Source: Dyadobacter fanqingshengii (GTDB taxonomy: Bacteria; Bacteroidota; Bacteroidia; Cytophagales; Spirosomataceae). From it: a stretch of 64,000 nucleotides of DNA. Of the stretch, positions 1 to 9,151 are shown piece after piece. The position numbers and the translations under genes were made by a program. How positions within the stretch are numbered: position 1 is the stretch's first letter; the number at the start of each line of letters is the position of its first letter. The notes below the pieces were generated by a model. That model saw only the letters and a program-made list of their open reading frames with translations, was not told the DNA's origin and did no database searches. The stretch lies in NCBI RefSeq assembly GCF_023822005.2, contig NZ_CP098806.1:1116001-1180000 (forward strand), read 5' to 3'.

Positions 1-78
1 GGATCGCGTCGAGGCACCGGCTTAGCAAAGCCGGACGCCGGTAAGTAGGAATAATAACGCTTATGCTCGCTGTCCCCA

Positions 79-1791
79 TTATTTTTCAAGTATGAAGGAA
101 TTGATAATCAATGCATCAAATGGCGAAGTCCAGAAACATTCAATGGCATCCCTGGGCGAACATACAATAGGCTCTCCACGCGTATTGAAAGATGTATTGA
201 CAAGAACCGGCACACCTGTCAGCTTCTTGAATTCACTGATCAGCTCGTAATAAAGCGGATGTTGCTGCGCATTAATGGTTTGGACGCGGGCTGTCCCGTC
301 CGTATGCCTTACAGCTGGGATTTGATCTGCTTTGTCGTCCTTAACCGGGTAAACAAAAAGCATAAACGGAGAAACATCAGCATTTTCAAACCATTCAGGC
401 GCGTCCTCTTCCAAAACTACCGGCGCAACAGGCCTGAAATCTTCACGGTCCTTGATATCATTCAATCTTGCCTGCATGTCGGGATGGATTGGCGATGCGA
501 GAATAGACCTGCTTCCCAGCGACCGCGGCCCAAATTCCATACGGCCCTGATACCAGGCAATGATTTTGTCCTCGGCCAAAATAGCAGCCGTCTCTTTGGC
601 AACATCATACAAGCGTTTGTATGGCATTTTTGCCCAGATCATAAATTTTTCAATTTCATCGTCCGTATAATCAGGTCCCCAATAAACATGGTCCATCGGC
701 GCCGTGTAACGGTCGTTGTGCTGGCTATTCAATTGTACATCAAGCCATTGTGCAGCACCCAATGCAGTTCCGGCGTCGCCTGCGGCAGGTTGCACCCATA
801 TATTTTTGAACGGGCCTTTATCGCGGATCACGGCATTCATTACACAGTTCAGCGCAACGCCGCCTGCCATGCACAGGTTCTCCGACTTTGTTCCCGTATA
901 AAGCCAGTTGGCCAGTTTCAAAACCGTTTCTTCCAATGCTTTTTGCAAAGAATGGGCGATATCATGGTGCAGCTGTTCAAAAGGATCTTCTTTCGTACGG
1001 CCAGGACCCCACCATTGTTGCGGGTCAAATTCGTCTATCGTGTATTGACCATTATCCTGAACATGGATTACCGAGTGAAAATCTTCGAGGTAAACCGGCT
1101 TGCCATAGGATGCAAGCGCCATCACTTTGTATTCATCCGATGAATGCAAAAAGCCCAGATACGTAGTGATTTTTTCATACAACATACCCAGCGAATGCGG
1201 CATGTCCACGGTCGAAAGCTGTTCCAGGGAATTGCCTTTGCCCATGAAATAGCCCGTCGTTGCCTTCTCGCCGCGACCATCCAACGTCATTACAGCCGCT
1301 TCGGTAAATGGTGATGGAAAAAACGCGCTCGCCGCGTGTGCGACATGGTGGTTTACAAACTCCCATTTTTCTGTCAATGATCCTGCGTTAGCCAATCGTT
1401 TCTGTAAATGATGCGGATAACCGTCTCGTAACTGCTCCGGCGCCTTGCGAATGTAGTTCAGGAACAAAGTGTCCCAGCCGTTGTAAACGTCAGGCTGAAT
1501 CAGCAAATCGGAACTTGAAAGTAGGTCGTCTTCGTAGACAGAAGCTTCACTAACACCGTCCGGATCAAATGAATATGCAATGCGGTCGACGTCTTTTATG
1601 GTAATACCAGCCGTTTTGAGGCAGTAGTCAATGGCGTGAAATGGCAATTCCCATGTAGAAAAAGGAACAGGGCGCTTACCGTGCTTGATATGCGTAAATC
1701 TTTCTTCCTCGGCTGCGGCAATGATCTTGCCGTCTTTCACGAGTGCAGCGGCCGTATCATGAAATGCCGCGTTAATCCCTAAAATATACAT
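79..1791 (-). CDS. Carbamoyltransferase, NodU/CmcH family
   Basis: This 570-residue protein has the two-part layout of the NodU/CmcH/TobZ family, which moves a carbamoyl group from carbamoyl phosphate, via carbamoyl-adenylate, onto a sugar or antibiotic hydroxyl. The N-terminal Kae1-like part opens with MYILGINAAFHDTAAAL and carries the metal-binding histidine cluster HHVAH at residues 148-152. GGVALNC lies in the middle. The C-terminal YrdC-like part has the family motif EFGPRSLGSRSIL. The length is usual for the family and the ATG at 1791 gives the expected N-terminus. It is transcribed away from a glycosyltransferase operon starting 370 bases off, so I infer that it decorates a glycan made by those enzymes. 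The acceptor sugar cannot be told from the sequence. A stand-alone role in secondary metabolism is the alternative. Confidence 0.9.
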   Translation of the reverse strand: MYILGINAAFHDTAAALVKDGKIIAAAEEERFTHIKHGKRPVPFSTWELPFHAIDYCLKTAGITIKDVDRIAYSFDPDGVSEASVYEDDLLSSSDLLIQPDVYNGWDTLFLNYIRKAPEQLRDGYPHHLQKRLANAGSLTEKWEFVNHHVAHAASAFFPSPFTEAAVMTLDGRGEKATTGYFMGKGNSLEQLSTVDMPHSLGMLYEKITTYLGFLHSSDEYKVMALASYGKPVYLEDFHSVIHVQDNGQYTIDEFDPQQWWGPGRTKEDPFEQLHHDIAHSLQKALEETVLKLANWLYTGTKSENLCMAGGVALNCVMNAVIRDKGPFKNIWVQPAAGDAGTALGAAQWLDVQLNSQHNDRYTAPMDHVYWGPDYTDDEIEKFMIWAKMPYKRLYDVAKETAAILAEDKIIAWYQGRMEFGPRSLGSRSILASPIHPDMQARLNDIKDREDFRPVAPVVLEEDAPEWFENADVSPFMLFVYPVKDDKADQIPAVRHTDGTARVQTINAQQHPLYYELISEFKKLTGVPVLVNTSFNTRGEPIVCSPRDAIECFWTSPFDALIINSFILEK

Positions 1792-2161
1792 AGCTCATTG
1801 GTCAGGTTAAAATGCAGCCCGACCTTACAATGATTATGCCAAGGTATATGCTTGAAAAGGATCGGGTTACGCAGCGCGCCGATCAGCCCGCAAGATGCTA
1901 TACATATAAATGCTTTTTGAGTCTTTAAGGGTAAAAATTTAAATATCGGTTGTTGGGCCGCGATGGCAAGTGGGGATAAACTGTGGACATTCCTCTATTC
2001 CCAGTTTGTTTACGGCCATATGCTTATACGTTGAGTTAGAAGCGTTTCTCCTGCGTTTATGCGTCAAGTCAGCTAAAATAGTGTGTATCAGGGAAGCGGT
2101 TCTTCCGGAATGGCACCGTTTTTTACAAGGGGCGTTCTGTTTAACGCAAAATGCAGTAAAT
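1792..2161. other. Divergent intergenic region between carbamoyltransferase and glycan operon
   Basis: These 370 bases lie between two outward-facing genes and must hold both promoters. The plus-strand frame of the following glycosyltransferase stays open back to 1970, but its translation there is Cys-rich and unlike the family, so I treat it as non-coding. I see AT-rich tracts around 1900-1945 but no convincing TAnnTTTG box in register with either start, no strong hairpin and no repeat. Confidence 0.5.
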
Positions 2162-3169
2162 ATGAACGGAGATATTAGTACGGAAAAGAGACTTAAAATC
2201 TTCACATGGCATATACATGGAAGCTATCTTTATTACCTTTCGCAGGGAAATTATGACATATTTATTCCTGTAAGGGACGCCAAAGATGAAGGCTATTACG
2301 GGCGCGGCACCACATTCCCTTTTGGGCCAAATATAATTGAAGTTCCAGCCGAGGAAATCAGGAATATGGATTTCGACTGTATCCTGTTTCAATCGGAAAG
2401 AAATTTCCTGATAGACCAGCACGAAATCCTTGCCGACTGGCAAAAGCGACTTGCCCGGATATACGTTGAGCACAACACACCGGAACTGCATCCCACGAAC
2501 ACGCGACATGTTATGACGGACCCGTCTGTGACACTGGTGCATGTTACGCCTTTCAATAAGCTAATGTGGGATAGTTCGGGATTACCCAATGTTCGCGTGA
2601 TTGAACACGGCGTATGCATTCCCGAGGTTACATACCAGGGCGACATTCCCCGCGGGATCGTGGTCATAAACCACATTCAGCAACGCGGGAGAATTACCGG
2701 TTGGGATATTTTTGATGAGGTAAGAAAGCATGTTCCGCTGGATCTGGTGGGCATGGGCACATTAGAGTCCGGCGGGCTGGGAGAGGTGCTTAATCCCCAG
2801 TTGCCCGAATTTATCAGCCATTACCGGTTCTTTTTCAACCCCATCCGCTACACGAGTTTTGGGTTGGCCGTTTGCGAGGCCATGATGACAGGAATGCCCG
2901 TGGTGGCCATGGCGACAACGGAATATGTGACTGTTATCAAGAACGGCGAATCGGGATTTATTGATACCAACATTGACAACCTCATAGAAAATATGAACCG
3001 GCTGATCGCAGACCAGGGTGAGGCCAGGCGCCTGGGACAATGTGCGAGGGCCATTGCTTTGGACAAATTCAGCATCCATCGATTCACCAATGACTGGGAA
3101 AAAATCATCAGACAGACTATTCAATTAAATATTCACAATCATGAAAAAGAGAATAGCATTTATCAGTGA
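2162..3169 (+). CDS. GT4-like glycosyltransferase
   Basis: From the ATG at 2162 this encodes 335 residues. The frame is open further upstream, but only from here does it read like a glycosyltransferase (KIFTWHIHGSYLYYLS). The C-terminal half is a GT-B donor-binding domain: a NGESGF-like turn (residues about 261-266) follows FGLAVCEAMMTGMPVVA. In GT4 enzymes this region is E-x7-E. Here the second Glu is kept, but the first position lies in YTSFG and is not Glu. The product is probably a cytoplasmic sugar transferase acting on a lipid-linked or LPS-like acceptor. It overlaps the next gene by 29 bases in another frame, which points to one operon with translational coupling. The sugar specificity is unknown. 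Confidence 0.8.
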   Translation: MNGDISTEKRLKIFTWHIHGSYLYYLSQGNYDIFIPVRDAKDEGYYGRGTTFPFGPNIIEVPAEEIRNMDFDCILFQSERNFLIDQHEILADWQKRLARIYVEHNTPELHPTNTRHVMTDPSVTLVHVTPFNKLMWDSSGLPNVRVIEHGVCIPEVTYQGDIPRGIVVINHIQQRGRITGWDIFDEVRKHVPLDLVGMGTLESGGLGEVLNPQLPEFISHYRFFFNPIRYTSFGLAVCEAMMTGMPVVAMATTEYVTVIKNGESGFIDTNIDNLIENMNRLIADQGEARRLGQCARAIALDKFSIHRFTNDWEKIIRQTIQLNIHNHEKENSIYQ

Positions 3170-4466
3170 ACACGCTTCTCCGCTGGCAGTTCTGGGAGGC
3201 GTGGATAGCGGAGGGCAGAATGTCTATGTGGCGGAGATCTGCAAATCACTTGCGAAACTCGGCTACGCGATCGACATTTTTACCAGAAAAGATAATGAGG
3301 AATTGCCGCAGATTGTATCCTGGCTGCCCGGCATCCGGGTGATAAATGTGGATGCAGGACCGGCAAAAGAAGTAGCAAAAGAGCTTTTATTGGGTTATAT
3401 GGATGATTTTACAACCAGTATGATCCGTTTTATCCGTAACAGCCGCATTGAATATGATTTGATCCATGCCAATTTCTTTATGTCGGGATTGGTAGCTTCC
3501 TCAATCAAGAGAATGCTAGGAATTCCTTACGTGATCACGTTCCATGCTTTGGGTAAAATCAGGATGATCCATCAAAAAGAAAAAGACGCATTTCCGGCTG
3601 CACGGCTTGATATTGAACAAATGATCGTGAATGATGCAAATTTCATCATTGCCGAATGTCCGCAAGACCGCCAGGACCTGATCGATTACTACAATGCGGA
3701 CGCAAGCCGTATCAGCATTATCCCGTGCGGATTCAGTTCGGACGAATTTTACCCCGCTTCCAAAACCGCCGCCAGACGGAGACTTGGTTTACAGAAAGAT
3801 GAAGTGATTTTACTACAATTAGGCAGAATGGTGCCGCGCAAAGGCATAGACAATGTAATCCGTGCCATGCGATATCTGACGGATGTTCCCAAAATCAAGC
3901 TGCTCGTTGTGGGCGGCTCGGATGAAAAGCCGGATTTCGAGAAAAACCTGGAATTGAAAAGGCTGAAAGAAATTGCTGATTCAGAAGGTGTTGAAAGCCA
4001 CGTGGAATTTGTGGGCCGCCGGGATCGGGAGCAGTTGCGGGATTACTACCAGGCCGCCGATTTCTTCATCTCCACGCCCTGGTACGAACCATTCGGCATC
4101 ACACCATTGGAAGCAATGGCATGCGGGACGCCCGTGATCGGATCCAATGTGGGTGGGATAAAATATACGGTTCAGCATAATCAAACGGGTTTTCTGGTTC
4201 CACCCCATAACCCGGAAGCGCTCGCCGAAGCATTGCGGGAAGGCATTTCCTGTCCCGAAAAATACCGGAATCTTTGCCGCAACGCATTGAGCCGGGTAAA
4301 CGATAAATTTACTTGGGATAAGGTGGCCAAAAGCGCGCATGAGCTGTATATGAAAGTAACCAGCCGATATTACAGCGGACGGGTTTACCTGCTCCATGTG
4401 AAAGAGCCCGGACGAAATGCCTCGAAAAATTATCAATCAGGCGCTATAACCTATGCCATATCCTGA
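3141..4466 (+). CDS. GT4 family glycosyltransferase
   Basis: This 441-residue protein is a retaining GT-B glycosyltransferase of family GT4. The N-terminal Rossmann domain has the loop GGVDSGGQNVYV (about residues 19-30), the style seen in sucrose-phosphate synthase and MshA-like enzymes. The C-terminal domain has LGRMVPRKGID and a complete E-x7-E motif, EPFGITPLE, followed by AMACGTPVIGSNVGG. It overlaps the previous gene by 29 bases and the next by 14, so it is the second gene of a four-gene operon. With a heptose phosphatase and a heptosyltransferase downstream, transfer of a sugar onto a heptose-containing glycan is the likely job. Synthesis of a soluble disaccharide is a weaker alternative based on the N-terminal loop. 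Confidence 0.88.
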   Translation: MKKRIAFISEHASPLAVLGGVDSGGQNVYVAEICKSLAKLGYAIDIFTRKDNEELPQIVSWLPGIRVINVDAGPAKEVAKELLLGYMDDFTTSMIRFIRNSRIEYDLIHANFFMSGLVASSIKRMLGIPYVITFHALGKIRMIHQKEKDAFPAARLDIEQMIVNDANFIIAECPQDRQDLIDYYNADASRISIIPCGFSSDEFYPASKTAARRRLGLQKDEVILLQLGRMVPRKGIDNVIRAMRYLTDVPKIKLLVVGGSDEKPDFEKNLELKRLKEIADSEGVESHVEFVGRRDREQLRDYYQAADFFISTPWYEPFGITPLEAMACGTPVIGSNVGGIKYTVQHNQTGFLVPPHNPEALAEALREGISCPEKYRNLCRNALSRVNDKFTWDKVAKSAHELYMKVTSRYYSGRVYLLHVKEPGRNASKNYQSGAITYAIS

Positions 4467-5040
4467 GCATATGCAATCCAAAGCGGTTTTTTTAGATAAA
4501 GACGGCACGTTGATCAAAGATGTGCCATACAATGCCAATCCTGAAAAAGTGCTGTTTGAAACCGGCGTTTTTGAAGGGTTGGCTTCCTTGCAGGAGCTGG
4601 GCTACAAACTGGTGATCATCTCCAACCAGCCCGGCATAGCATTAGGCTTGTTTTCTCAACAGCAGTTGGATGAGTTGATCGCTTATTTTTATCGAATATT
4701 TGAAAAAAACGGCCTGATCCTTTCAGGTTTCTACTACTGCCCGCATCTTCCCGGCCAAGCGGCAGATCAATGCAAATGCAGAAAACCACAGCCGGGATTA
4801 ATCTTGCAGGCGGCGGAAGCATTGGAAATCGATTTACGGCAATCCTGGATGATAGGCGATATTCTGAATGATGTAGAAGCCGGTAACCGCGCTGGCTGCC
4901 AGACTGTTTTGATCAACAATGGCAACGAGACGGAATGGATGAGCGGCCCCTTTCGAACGCCCGGTTGTTTGGCAAAAGACTTTTCGGAAGCGGCGGATTT
5001 TATTCATTCCAAAATCGCAAACACTTATGTACAAGGCTAA
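4453..5040 (+). CDS. gmhB: D-glycero-heptose-1,7-bisphosphate 7-phosphatase (GmhB-like)
   Basis: This 195-residue HAD hydrolase matches GmhB, which removes the 7-phosphate of heptose 1,7-bisphosphate on the way to ADP- or GDP-heptose. The nucleophile motif is LDKDGT, with D15 and D17. The GmhB zinc site is visible as C96-x-H98 and C107-x-C109 (YYCPHLP and QCKCRK), and motif IV is MIGDILND with D136 and D140. The start may be 4453 or the ATG at 4471; the second begins nearer to the usual N-terminus. It overlaps both neighbours by 14 bases. HisB-type histidinol-phosphate phosphatase shares the fold, but no histidine genes lie here and a heptosyltransferase follows directly, which favours the heptose role. 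Confidence 0.85.
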   Translation: MPYPEHMQSKAVFLDKDGTLIKDVPYNANPEKVLFETGVFEGLASLQELGYKLVIISNQPGIALGLFSQQQLDELIAYFYRIFEKNGLILSGFYYCPHLPGQAADQCKCRKPQPGLILQAAEALEIDLRQSWMIGDILNDVEAGNRAGCQTVLINNGNETEWMSGPFRTPGCLAKDFSEAADFIHSKIANTYVQG

Positions 5041-6130
5041 TGGGTATGAAAAGGTGCTTTGCATCCGTGCCGATAACATGGGCGATGTCATTATGGCCTC
5101 GCCTGCATTTCGCGCTTTAAAAGAAACATTTGGGAGCAAAATTACCTTATTAACCTCCAACGCCGGTTCCATCATAGCGCCTTATATTGAATGTGTGGAT
5201 GATGTAATGGTCGTGGATCTTCCCTGGGTGCAGAGTAAGAGCACTGACAACGCAACGCTGGAAGCTCTGGCAAATGATTTGAAACAGAAATCATTCGACG
5301 CTGCGGTTATTTTTACGGTTTATAGCCAAAGTGCACTGCCAGCAGCCATGCTCGCTTTTATGGCTGGCATTCCTGTGCGCCTGGCTTATGCAAGGGAGAA
5401 TCCCTATCAATTGCTAACACACTGGATACCAGATCCGGAGCCGTATGAAATGATTCGCCATCAGGTTGAACGGGATTTGGAATTAGTAAAACATATTGGC
5501 GCAGAAACTACGAAGAAACGGCTTGCATTGAACATTCAGGAAACGGACCGGGAAATTTTAACTACGGTTCTTGCCAACATGGACATTGATATTCGAAAAC
5601 CGTTCATCGTGCTTCATCCGGGTGTTTCCGAAGAGAAACGACAATATCCTGTGGAACATTGGATTGAAACGGGGAGAGCGCTGGCACAGCAATATCAGAT
5701 GCCGATTTTGGTTTCGGGTTCAGCAGCTGAAAAGCAGCTTGCCGGGCATATTGCAGCAGAAATAGGCCAATCCGCCACTTCGGTTGCCGGAATCTTTACG
5801 ATCGGGGCATTCATTTGTCTGATCGAAAAAGCAAGCTTATTGATCTCCGTCAATACTGGGACAATCCACATCGCAGCCGCAACGCAAACGCCAATGATCG
5901 TGCTCTATGCGCAAACAAATCCGCAGCACACGCCCTGGAATTGCCAGCACCGGATCCTGGAATTTTCGGTGCCCGAGCATTTAAGGAGCCGCAATATGGT
6001 CATCCGCCATGTTACCGAGACGCTTTACGCTGATTACGTCGCCTATCCATTACCAAAAGAAATCCTGGCAGAAACGGATTTGCTCATTTCTGCCGGATTG
6101 CCGGGAAGAACTACGCCAGCTTTTCTTTGA
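5027..6130 (+). CDS. GT9 heptosyltransferase (ADP-heptose:LPS type)
   Basis: This 367-residue protein belongs to family GT9, which adds heptose from ADP-heptose to the inner core of LPS or a related surface glycan. It opens with [20 protein letters not shown], the usual N-terminal motif of WaaC/WaaF-like proteins. The C-terminal half has [16 protein letters not shown] for nucleotide-sugar binding and [16 protein letters not shown], the family's S/D-TG-x-H-hAAA block; the first residue of that block is Asn-Thr rather than D-S/T. It is the last gene of the operon, starting inside the phosphatase gene. Its stop overlaps the 3' end of the convergent dienelactone hydrolase gene by 20 bases, with no hairpin between them. 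Confidence 0.87.
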   Translation: MYKANGYEKVLCIRADNMGDVIMASPAFRALKETFGSKITLLTSNAGSIIAPYIECVDDVMVVDLPWVQSKSTDNATLEALANDLKQKSFDAAVIFTVYSQSALPAAMLAFMAGIPVRLAYARENPYQLLTHWIPDPEPYEMIRHQVERDLELVKHIGAETTKKRLALNIQETDREILTTVLANMDIDIRKPFIVLHPGVSEEKRQYPVEHWIETGRALAQQYQMPILVSGSAAEKQLAGHIAAEIGQSATSVAGIFTIGAFICLIEKASLLISVNTGTIHIAAATQTPMIVLYAQTNPQHTPWNCQHRILEFSVPEHLRSRNMVIRHVTETLYADYVAYPLPKEILAETDLLISAGLPGRTTPAFL

Positions 6131-6998
6131 AGAAGTCGATCGTGCGTTTCCAGGCCAGCTCAGCGGCCGCTTTGTCGTAGCGCGGCGTGCTGTCATTATG
6201 GAAACCATGATTTACATCGGGATACATGTGTGCCGTATATTCCTTCTTATTTTCCTTTAAAGCCTGTTCGTAAGCAGGCCACCCTTCATTCACGCGCGTG
6301 TCCAGGCCCGCATAATGCAGGAGAAGTGGTGCCTTTATTTTTGGGACGTCCTCCACCGCTGGCTGACCGCCATAAAAAGGAACGGAAGCAGCCAGTTCGG
6401 GAATCCTTACAGCCATCATATTGGCAATGGCGCCGCCGAAACAAAAACCTACAACGCCAATTTTACCGTTGCAATCTTTGTGATTTTTCAAATATTCGTA
6501 AGCCGCAATGAAGTCTTCGGACATTTCATTCCGGTCGCGTTTGCTTTGCATTTCACGTCCCTTTTCATCATTTCCTGGGTAGCCGCCCAGGGGGGTTAAG
6601 GCATCGGGCGCTATGGAAATAAATCCCGCCAGTGCAGCTCTTCTGCCAACGTCCTCAATGTAAGGGTTCAGGCCCCGGTTTTCATGAACAACCACTACGC
6701 CGCCGAGTTTCCCGGTTGCGCCATCTGGTGTGGAAAGTAATGCCTTAATCGTCTTGCCACCCTTCGGCGAATCATAGTTGATATAGTCTGATTTCAGCCT
6801 GGAATCGTTGGGCTGAACCTGAATAGTTCCTTGGTAATCAGGCATGAGGAAACTCATCAGCGATGCAACGGTGATGCCGCCAACTGCATAAGCGGATAAA
6901 TTTTGCATAAAATTCCGCCTGTCAATCCGGTCGTGTGCATAGTCGTCGTAAAGGTCAAAGACTTCTTGCTTAATGTCCTCTTTTCTAATCTGGCTCAT
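6111..6998 (-). CDS. Dienelactone hydrolase family protein, exported
   Basis: This 295-residue alpha/beta hydrolase has the Cys-Asp-His triad of dienelactone hydrolases: C186 in GFCFGG, D233 in GLDTRV and H264 in VNHGFH, with the helper Glu E106 in HENRG. An extra N-terminal stretch of about 55 residues ends in [20 protein letters not shown], an RR followed by a hydrophobic run. This looks like a Tat-type signal or anchor, as in other Bacteroidota members of the family, so the enzyme probably works outside the cytoplasm. It would hydrolyse a lactone or ester; the substrate is unknown and no aromatic-degradation genes are nearby. It is divergent from the sulfatase gene across 130 bases and convergent with the heptosyltransferase gene. 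Confidence 0.88.
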   Translation of the reverse strand: MSQIRKEDIKQEVFDLYDDYAHDRIDRRNFMQNLSAYAVGGITVASLMSFLMPDYQGTIQVQPNDSRLKSDYINYDSPKGGKTIKALLSTPDGATGKLGGVVVVHENRGLNPYIEDVGRRAALAGFISIAPDALTPLGGYPGNDEKGREMQSKRDRNEMSEDFIAAYEYLKNHKDCNGKIGVVGFCFGGAIANMMAVRIPELAASVPFYGGQPAVEDVPKIKAPLLLHYAGLDTRVNEGWPAYEQALKENKKEYTAHMYPDVNHGFHNDSTPRYDKAAAELAWKRTIDFFKEKLA

Positions 6999-7128
6999 AT
7001 GGGTTTGTCGTAAAGGTTTTTAGATTACTCACTTATAATGAAAGCATTTACTTTCAAAAGTTACCGAAATTGTATTTGGATTCCTGCAAAATATTTTATC
7101 TATTTAACCGGATACATCTATCATTGCT

Positions 7129-8544
7129 TTGAAAAAATTCATCTCATTCACTGGCCGATACATAATAGGCATTTCAACGGTTTTGACTTTGCTAAGTTTT
7201 AGGTCCATCCCTGAAAATAACGTCGGTAACAAACAAAAAGACCAGCGGCCCAATATTGTGATCATTATGGCGGACGATCTGGACAGCAGGCAGTTGAGTT
7301 GCTATGGCGGCCAAAATCTTAAAACAGCGAACATTGACAAGCTTGCCGCTCAGGGCCTGAAATTCAATAATATTTATGCTTCCGAAGCGATGTGCGTGCC
7401 TACGCGCGCATCGCTTTTTACTGGGCTTTATCCCGTGCGCCACGGTTCTTATCAAAACCATAAACCTGTTTACGACAACCTTAAAAGTGTCGGGCATTAC
7501 CTGGCTGATCTGGGTTACCGCGTTGGTTTGACTGGGAAAGATCACGTTACCAAGCCCAAGACAGTATTTCCATTCGACATTATTGAAGGTTTTGAGCCCA
7601 ACTGCGTTTCCCCAACTGACGAATACAGTCTGGATGCGGTAAAAAAATACATGGCCGCCGATCAAAAGCCTTATTGTCTGTTTGTTATGAGCATTAACCC
7701 GCATACGCCGTGGACTTCCGGTGATACGACGGAATTTGAACCGGACAAGCTGAAATTGCCTGCGGATTGGATTGATACGCCTATTACACGTCGCCAGTAT
7801 GTTAAATATCTGGCCGAAATAAGACGGCTGGACAATCAGGTTGGTGATATTACCAGGCTGCTGGCGGAAACAGGCCAGGACAAAAATACGATCGTGATTT
7901 TCCTCGGTGAGCAAGGCGCGCAATTTCCCGGTGCAAAGTGGAATTTGTGGGATTCAGGGCAAAAGAGCTCGATGATCGTGAAGTGGCCGGGCAAAGTGAA
8001 GGAGGCGACGGAAACCGGTGCCATTGTTCAGTATGAAGACATTACACCAACATTAATCGACCTTGCAGGCGGTAAAGCCATTGCCGGATTGGATGGGAAA
8101 ACTTTTCTGCCGGTCTTGACAGGGAAAAGCAAAACAGCCAGATCTTATGCGTACGGCATTCATAACAACATTCCCGAAGGCGATCCTTACCCGATCCGGA
8201 GCATTCGCGACAATCGTTATAAGTTGATTATGAATCTGTTGCCGGATAAAGAATATTACAACCGATTCATGATGACCCGGGAGCGTAAGGACAGGAACAC
8301 GGTATGGTTTTCATGGGTCGATAAAGCCGTTGACGATCCGAATGCTAAAAAAATCACTTCCCGCTTCGTGAACCGCCCGGCGGTTGAATTTTATGATTTG
8401 CAAAAAGATCCTTTTGAACTCCATAATCTCGCCAATGATCCCGCGCAAGCGCAGTTAATTGATAAATTGAAAAAAGAACTAAATGCGTGGATGAAACAGC
8501 AGGGGGACGCCGGTGCTCCTATTGACATTGCCATCAAAAAGTGA
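7129..8544 (+). CDS. Sulfatase (type I, formylglycine-dependent)
   Basis: This 471-residue protein is a sulfatase of the alkaline-phosphatase superfamily. The maturation motif CVPTR starts at C89, which an anaerobic or FGE-type enzyme would convert to formylglycine. The metal-site motif MADDLDSRQLSCYG holds D49 and D50, and the substrate-side GKDHVTKPK follows. The C-terminal part has FYDLQKDPFELHNLA, normal for carbohydrate sulfatases. The start is a TTG at 7129, chosen because it alone yields a clean signal peptide (KKF, then a hydrophobic run to about residue 26). It likely acts in the periplasm on a sulfated glycan. A relic of another sulfatase gene lies about 600 bases past its stop, on the other strand. 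Confidence 0.9.
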   Translation: MKKFISFTGRYIIGISTVLTLLSFRSIPENNVGNKQKDQRPNIVIIMADDLDSRQLSCYGGQNLKTANIDKLAAQGLKFNNIYASEAMCVPTRASLFTGLYPVRHGSYQNHKPVYDNLKSVGHYLADLGYRVGLTGKDHVTKPKTVFPFDIIEGFEPNCVSPTDEYSLDAVKKYMAADQKPYCLFVMSINPHTPWTSGDTTEFEPDKLKLPADWIDTPITRRQYVKYLAEIRRLDNQVGDITRLLAETGQDKNTIVIFLGEQGAQFPGAKWNLWDSGQKSSMIVKWPGKVKEATETGAIVQYEDITPTLIDLAGGKAIAGLDGKTFLPVLTGKSKTARSYAYGIHNNIPEGDPYPIRSIRDNRYKLIMNLLPDKEYYNRFMMTRERKDRNTVWFSWVDKAVDDPNAKKITSRFVNRPAVEFYDLQKDPFELHNLANDPAQAQLIDKLKKELNAWMKQQGDAGAPIDIAIKK

Positions 8545-8560
8545 TCGTGTTGGCTATTTC

Positions 8561-8595
8561 TGTCGCAAGTGACCATTTTATTTGTCGCAATTGGC
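8561..8595 (+). promoter_or_regulatory. AraC-type tandem operator upstream of GyrI-like gene
   Basis: Two direct half-sites, TGTCGCAAGTGACC at 8561 and TTGTCGCAATTGGCC at 8582, sit 22 bases apart (two helical turns) and end about 55 bases before the start codon. The same arrangement precedes genes at 40681 and 45852. Direct repeats at this spacing fit an AraC/XylS-family regulator. Assignment to a particular regulator is inference. Confidence 0.6.
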
Positions 8596-8653
8596 CTCTT
8601 ATAGTTGTTTTTTGAACTGATAGATTTGCATTGCAACAAAACCAAAATCAGCC

Positions 8654-9151
8654 ATGCTTTCAGAACCAAAAACCGAGCAGCGAAAAGAACTGCACTATCT
8701 GGCTATTCGAAAAACCGTCCACATGCACGATATCCCGGACACCCTGCCCCCGCTGATCCCGGAAGTGAAGGAATGGATGCAAAAACGGAACATTGAAGCG
8801 GCGGGACCGGATTTCTTTCTGTATAAATCAATGAATGACAAAGGCGAGCTGGATTGTGAGGCCGGTTTTTCTGTCAGCAATGCTTATGAGGGGGACGAGC
8901 GGGTAATGGCGGGAAGTTTTCCTGCAGGACATTACGCCAGCATTATTTACACAGGCCATTTCAAAGACATGATGCAGGGGCACGTTGCATTGGAAAACTG
9001 GATCAAGGAAAAAGGGTTCACAGAAAAGGCACATCGTGAAAACGGCCGCACACAATGGGGTGGGCGCACGGAATTTTATCTGGTAGACCCTGATTTCGAG
9101 CCCAATCCGGACAAATGGCAGACTGAAATCGTCTTTTTGCTTGAAGATTAA
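8654..9151 (+). CDS. GyrI-like small-molecule-binding domain protein
   Basis: This 165-residue protein has the fold signature of the GyrI/Rob/BmrR effector-binding family. In order these are an N-terminal strand HYLAIRKTVHM, a DFFLYKSMND turn, GFSVSNAYEGDERV, the central SFPAGHYASIIYTGHFKDM and a C-terminal TEFYLVDPDFEPNPDKW with the conserved acidic pocket. No DNA-binding domain is attached, so it is a stand-alone binder or hydrolase of small hydrophobic or cationic molecules, of a type often induced by AraC regulators. A paired operator lies 55-95 bases upstream. The gene appears monocistronic; the following 350 bases hold only a gene relic on the other strand and then the catalase promoter region. 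Confidence 0.82.
   Translation: MLSEPKTEQRKELHYLAIRKTVHMHDIPDTLPPLIPEVKEWMQKRNIEAAGPDFFLYKSMNDKGELDCEAGFSVSNAYEGDERVMAGSFPAGHYASIIYTGHFKDMMQGHVALENWIKEKGFTEKAHRENGRTQWGGRTEFYLVDPDFEPNPDKWQTEIVFLLED

Noticed and set aside
17..34. Hairpin CCGGCTT/AAGCCGG at the window's left edge
   Set aside because: No U-tract on either strand and the context outside the window is unknown, so its role cannot be judged.
259..1143. Long plus-strand open frame (about 294 codons) opposite the carbamoyltransferase gene
   Set aside because: The minus-strand frame matches a known family end to end; the plus-strand translation is Cys/Arg-rich with no motif or signal.
1970..2161. N-terminal extension of the first glycosyltransferase
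   Set aside because: The added 64 residues (MGINCGHSS onward) are unlike GT-B proteins; the internal ATG at 2162 starts where the family likeness begins.
7192..7923. Long minus-strand open frame inside the sulfatase gene
   Set aside because: It lies fully within an intact sulfatase with all motifs and has no recognisable protein features.
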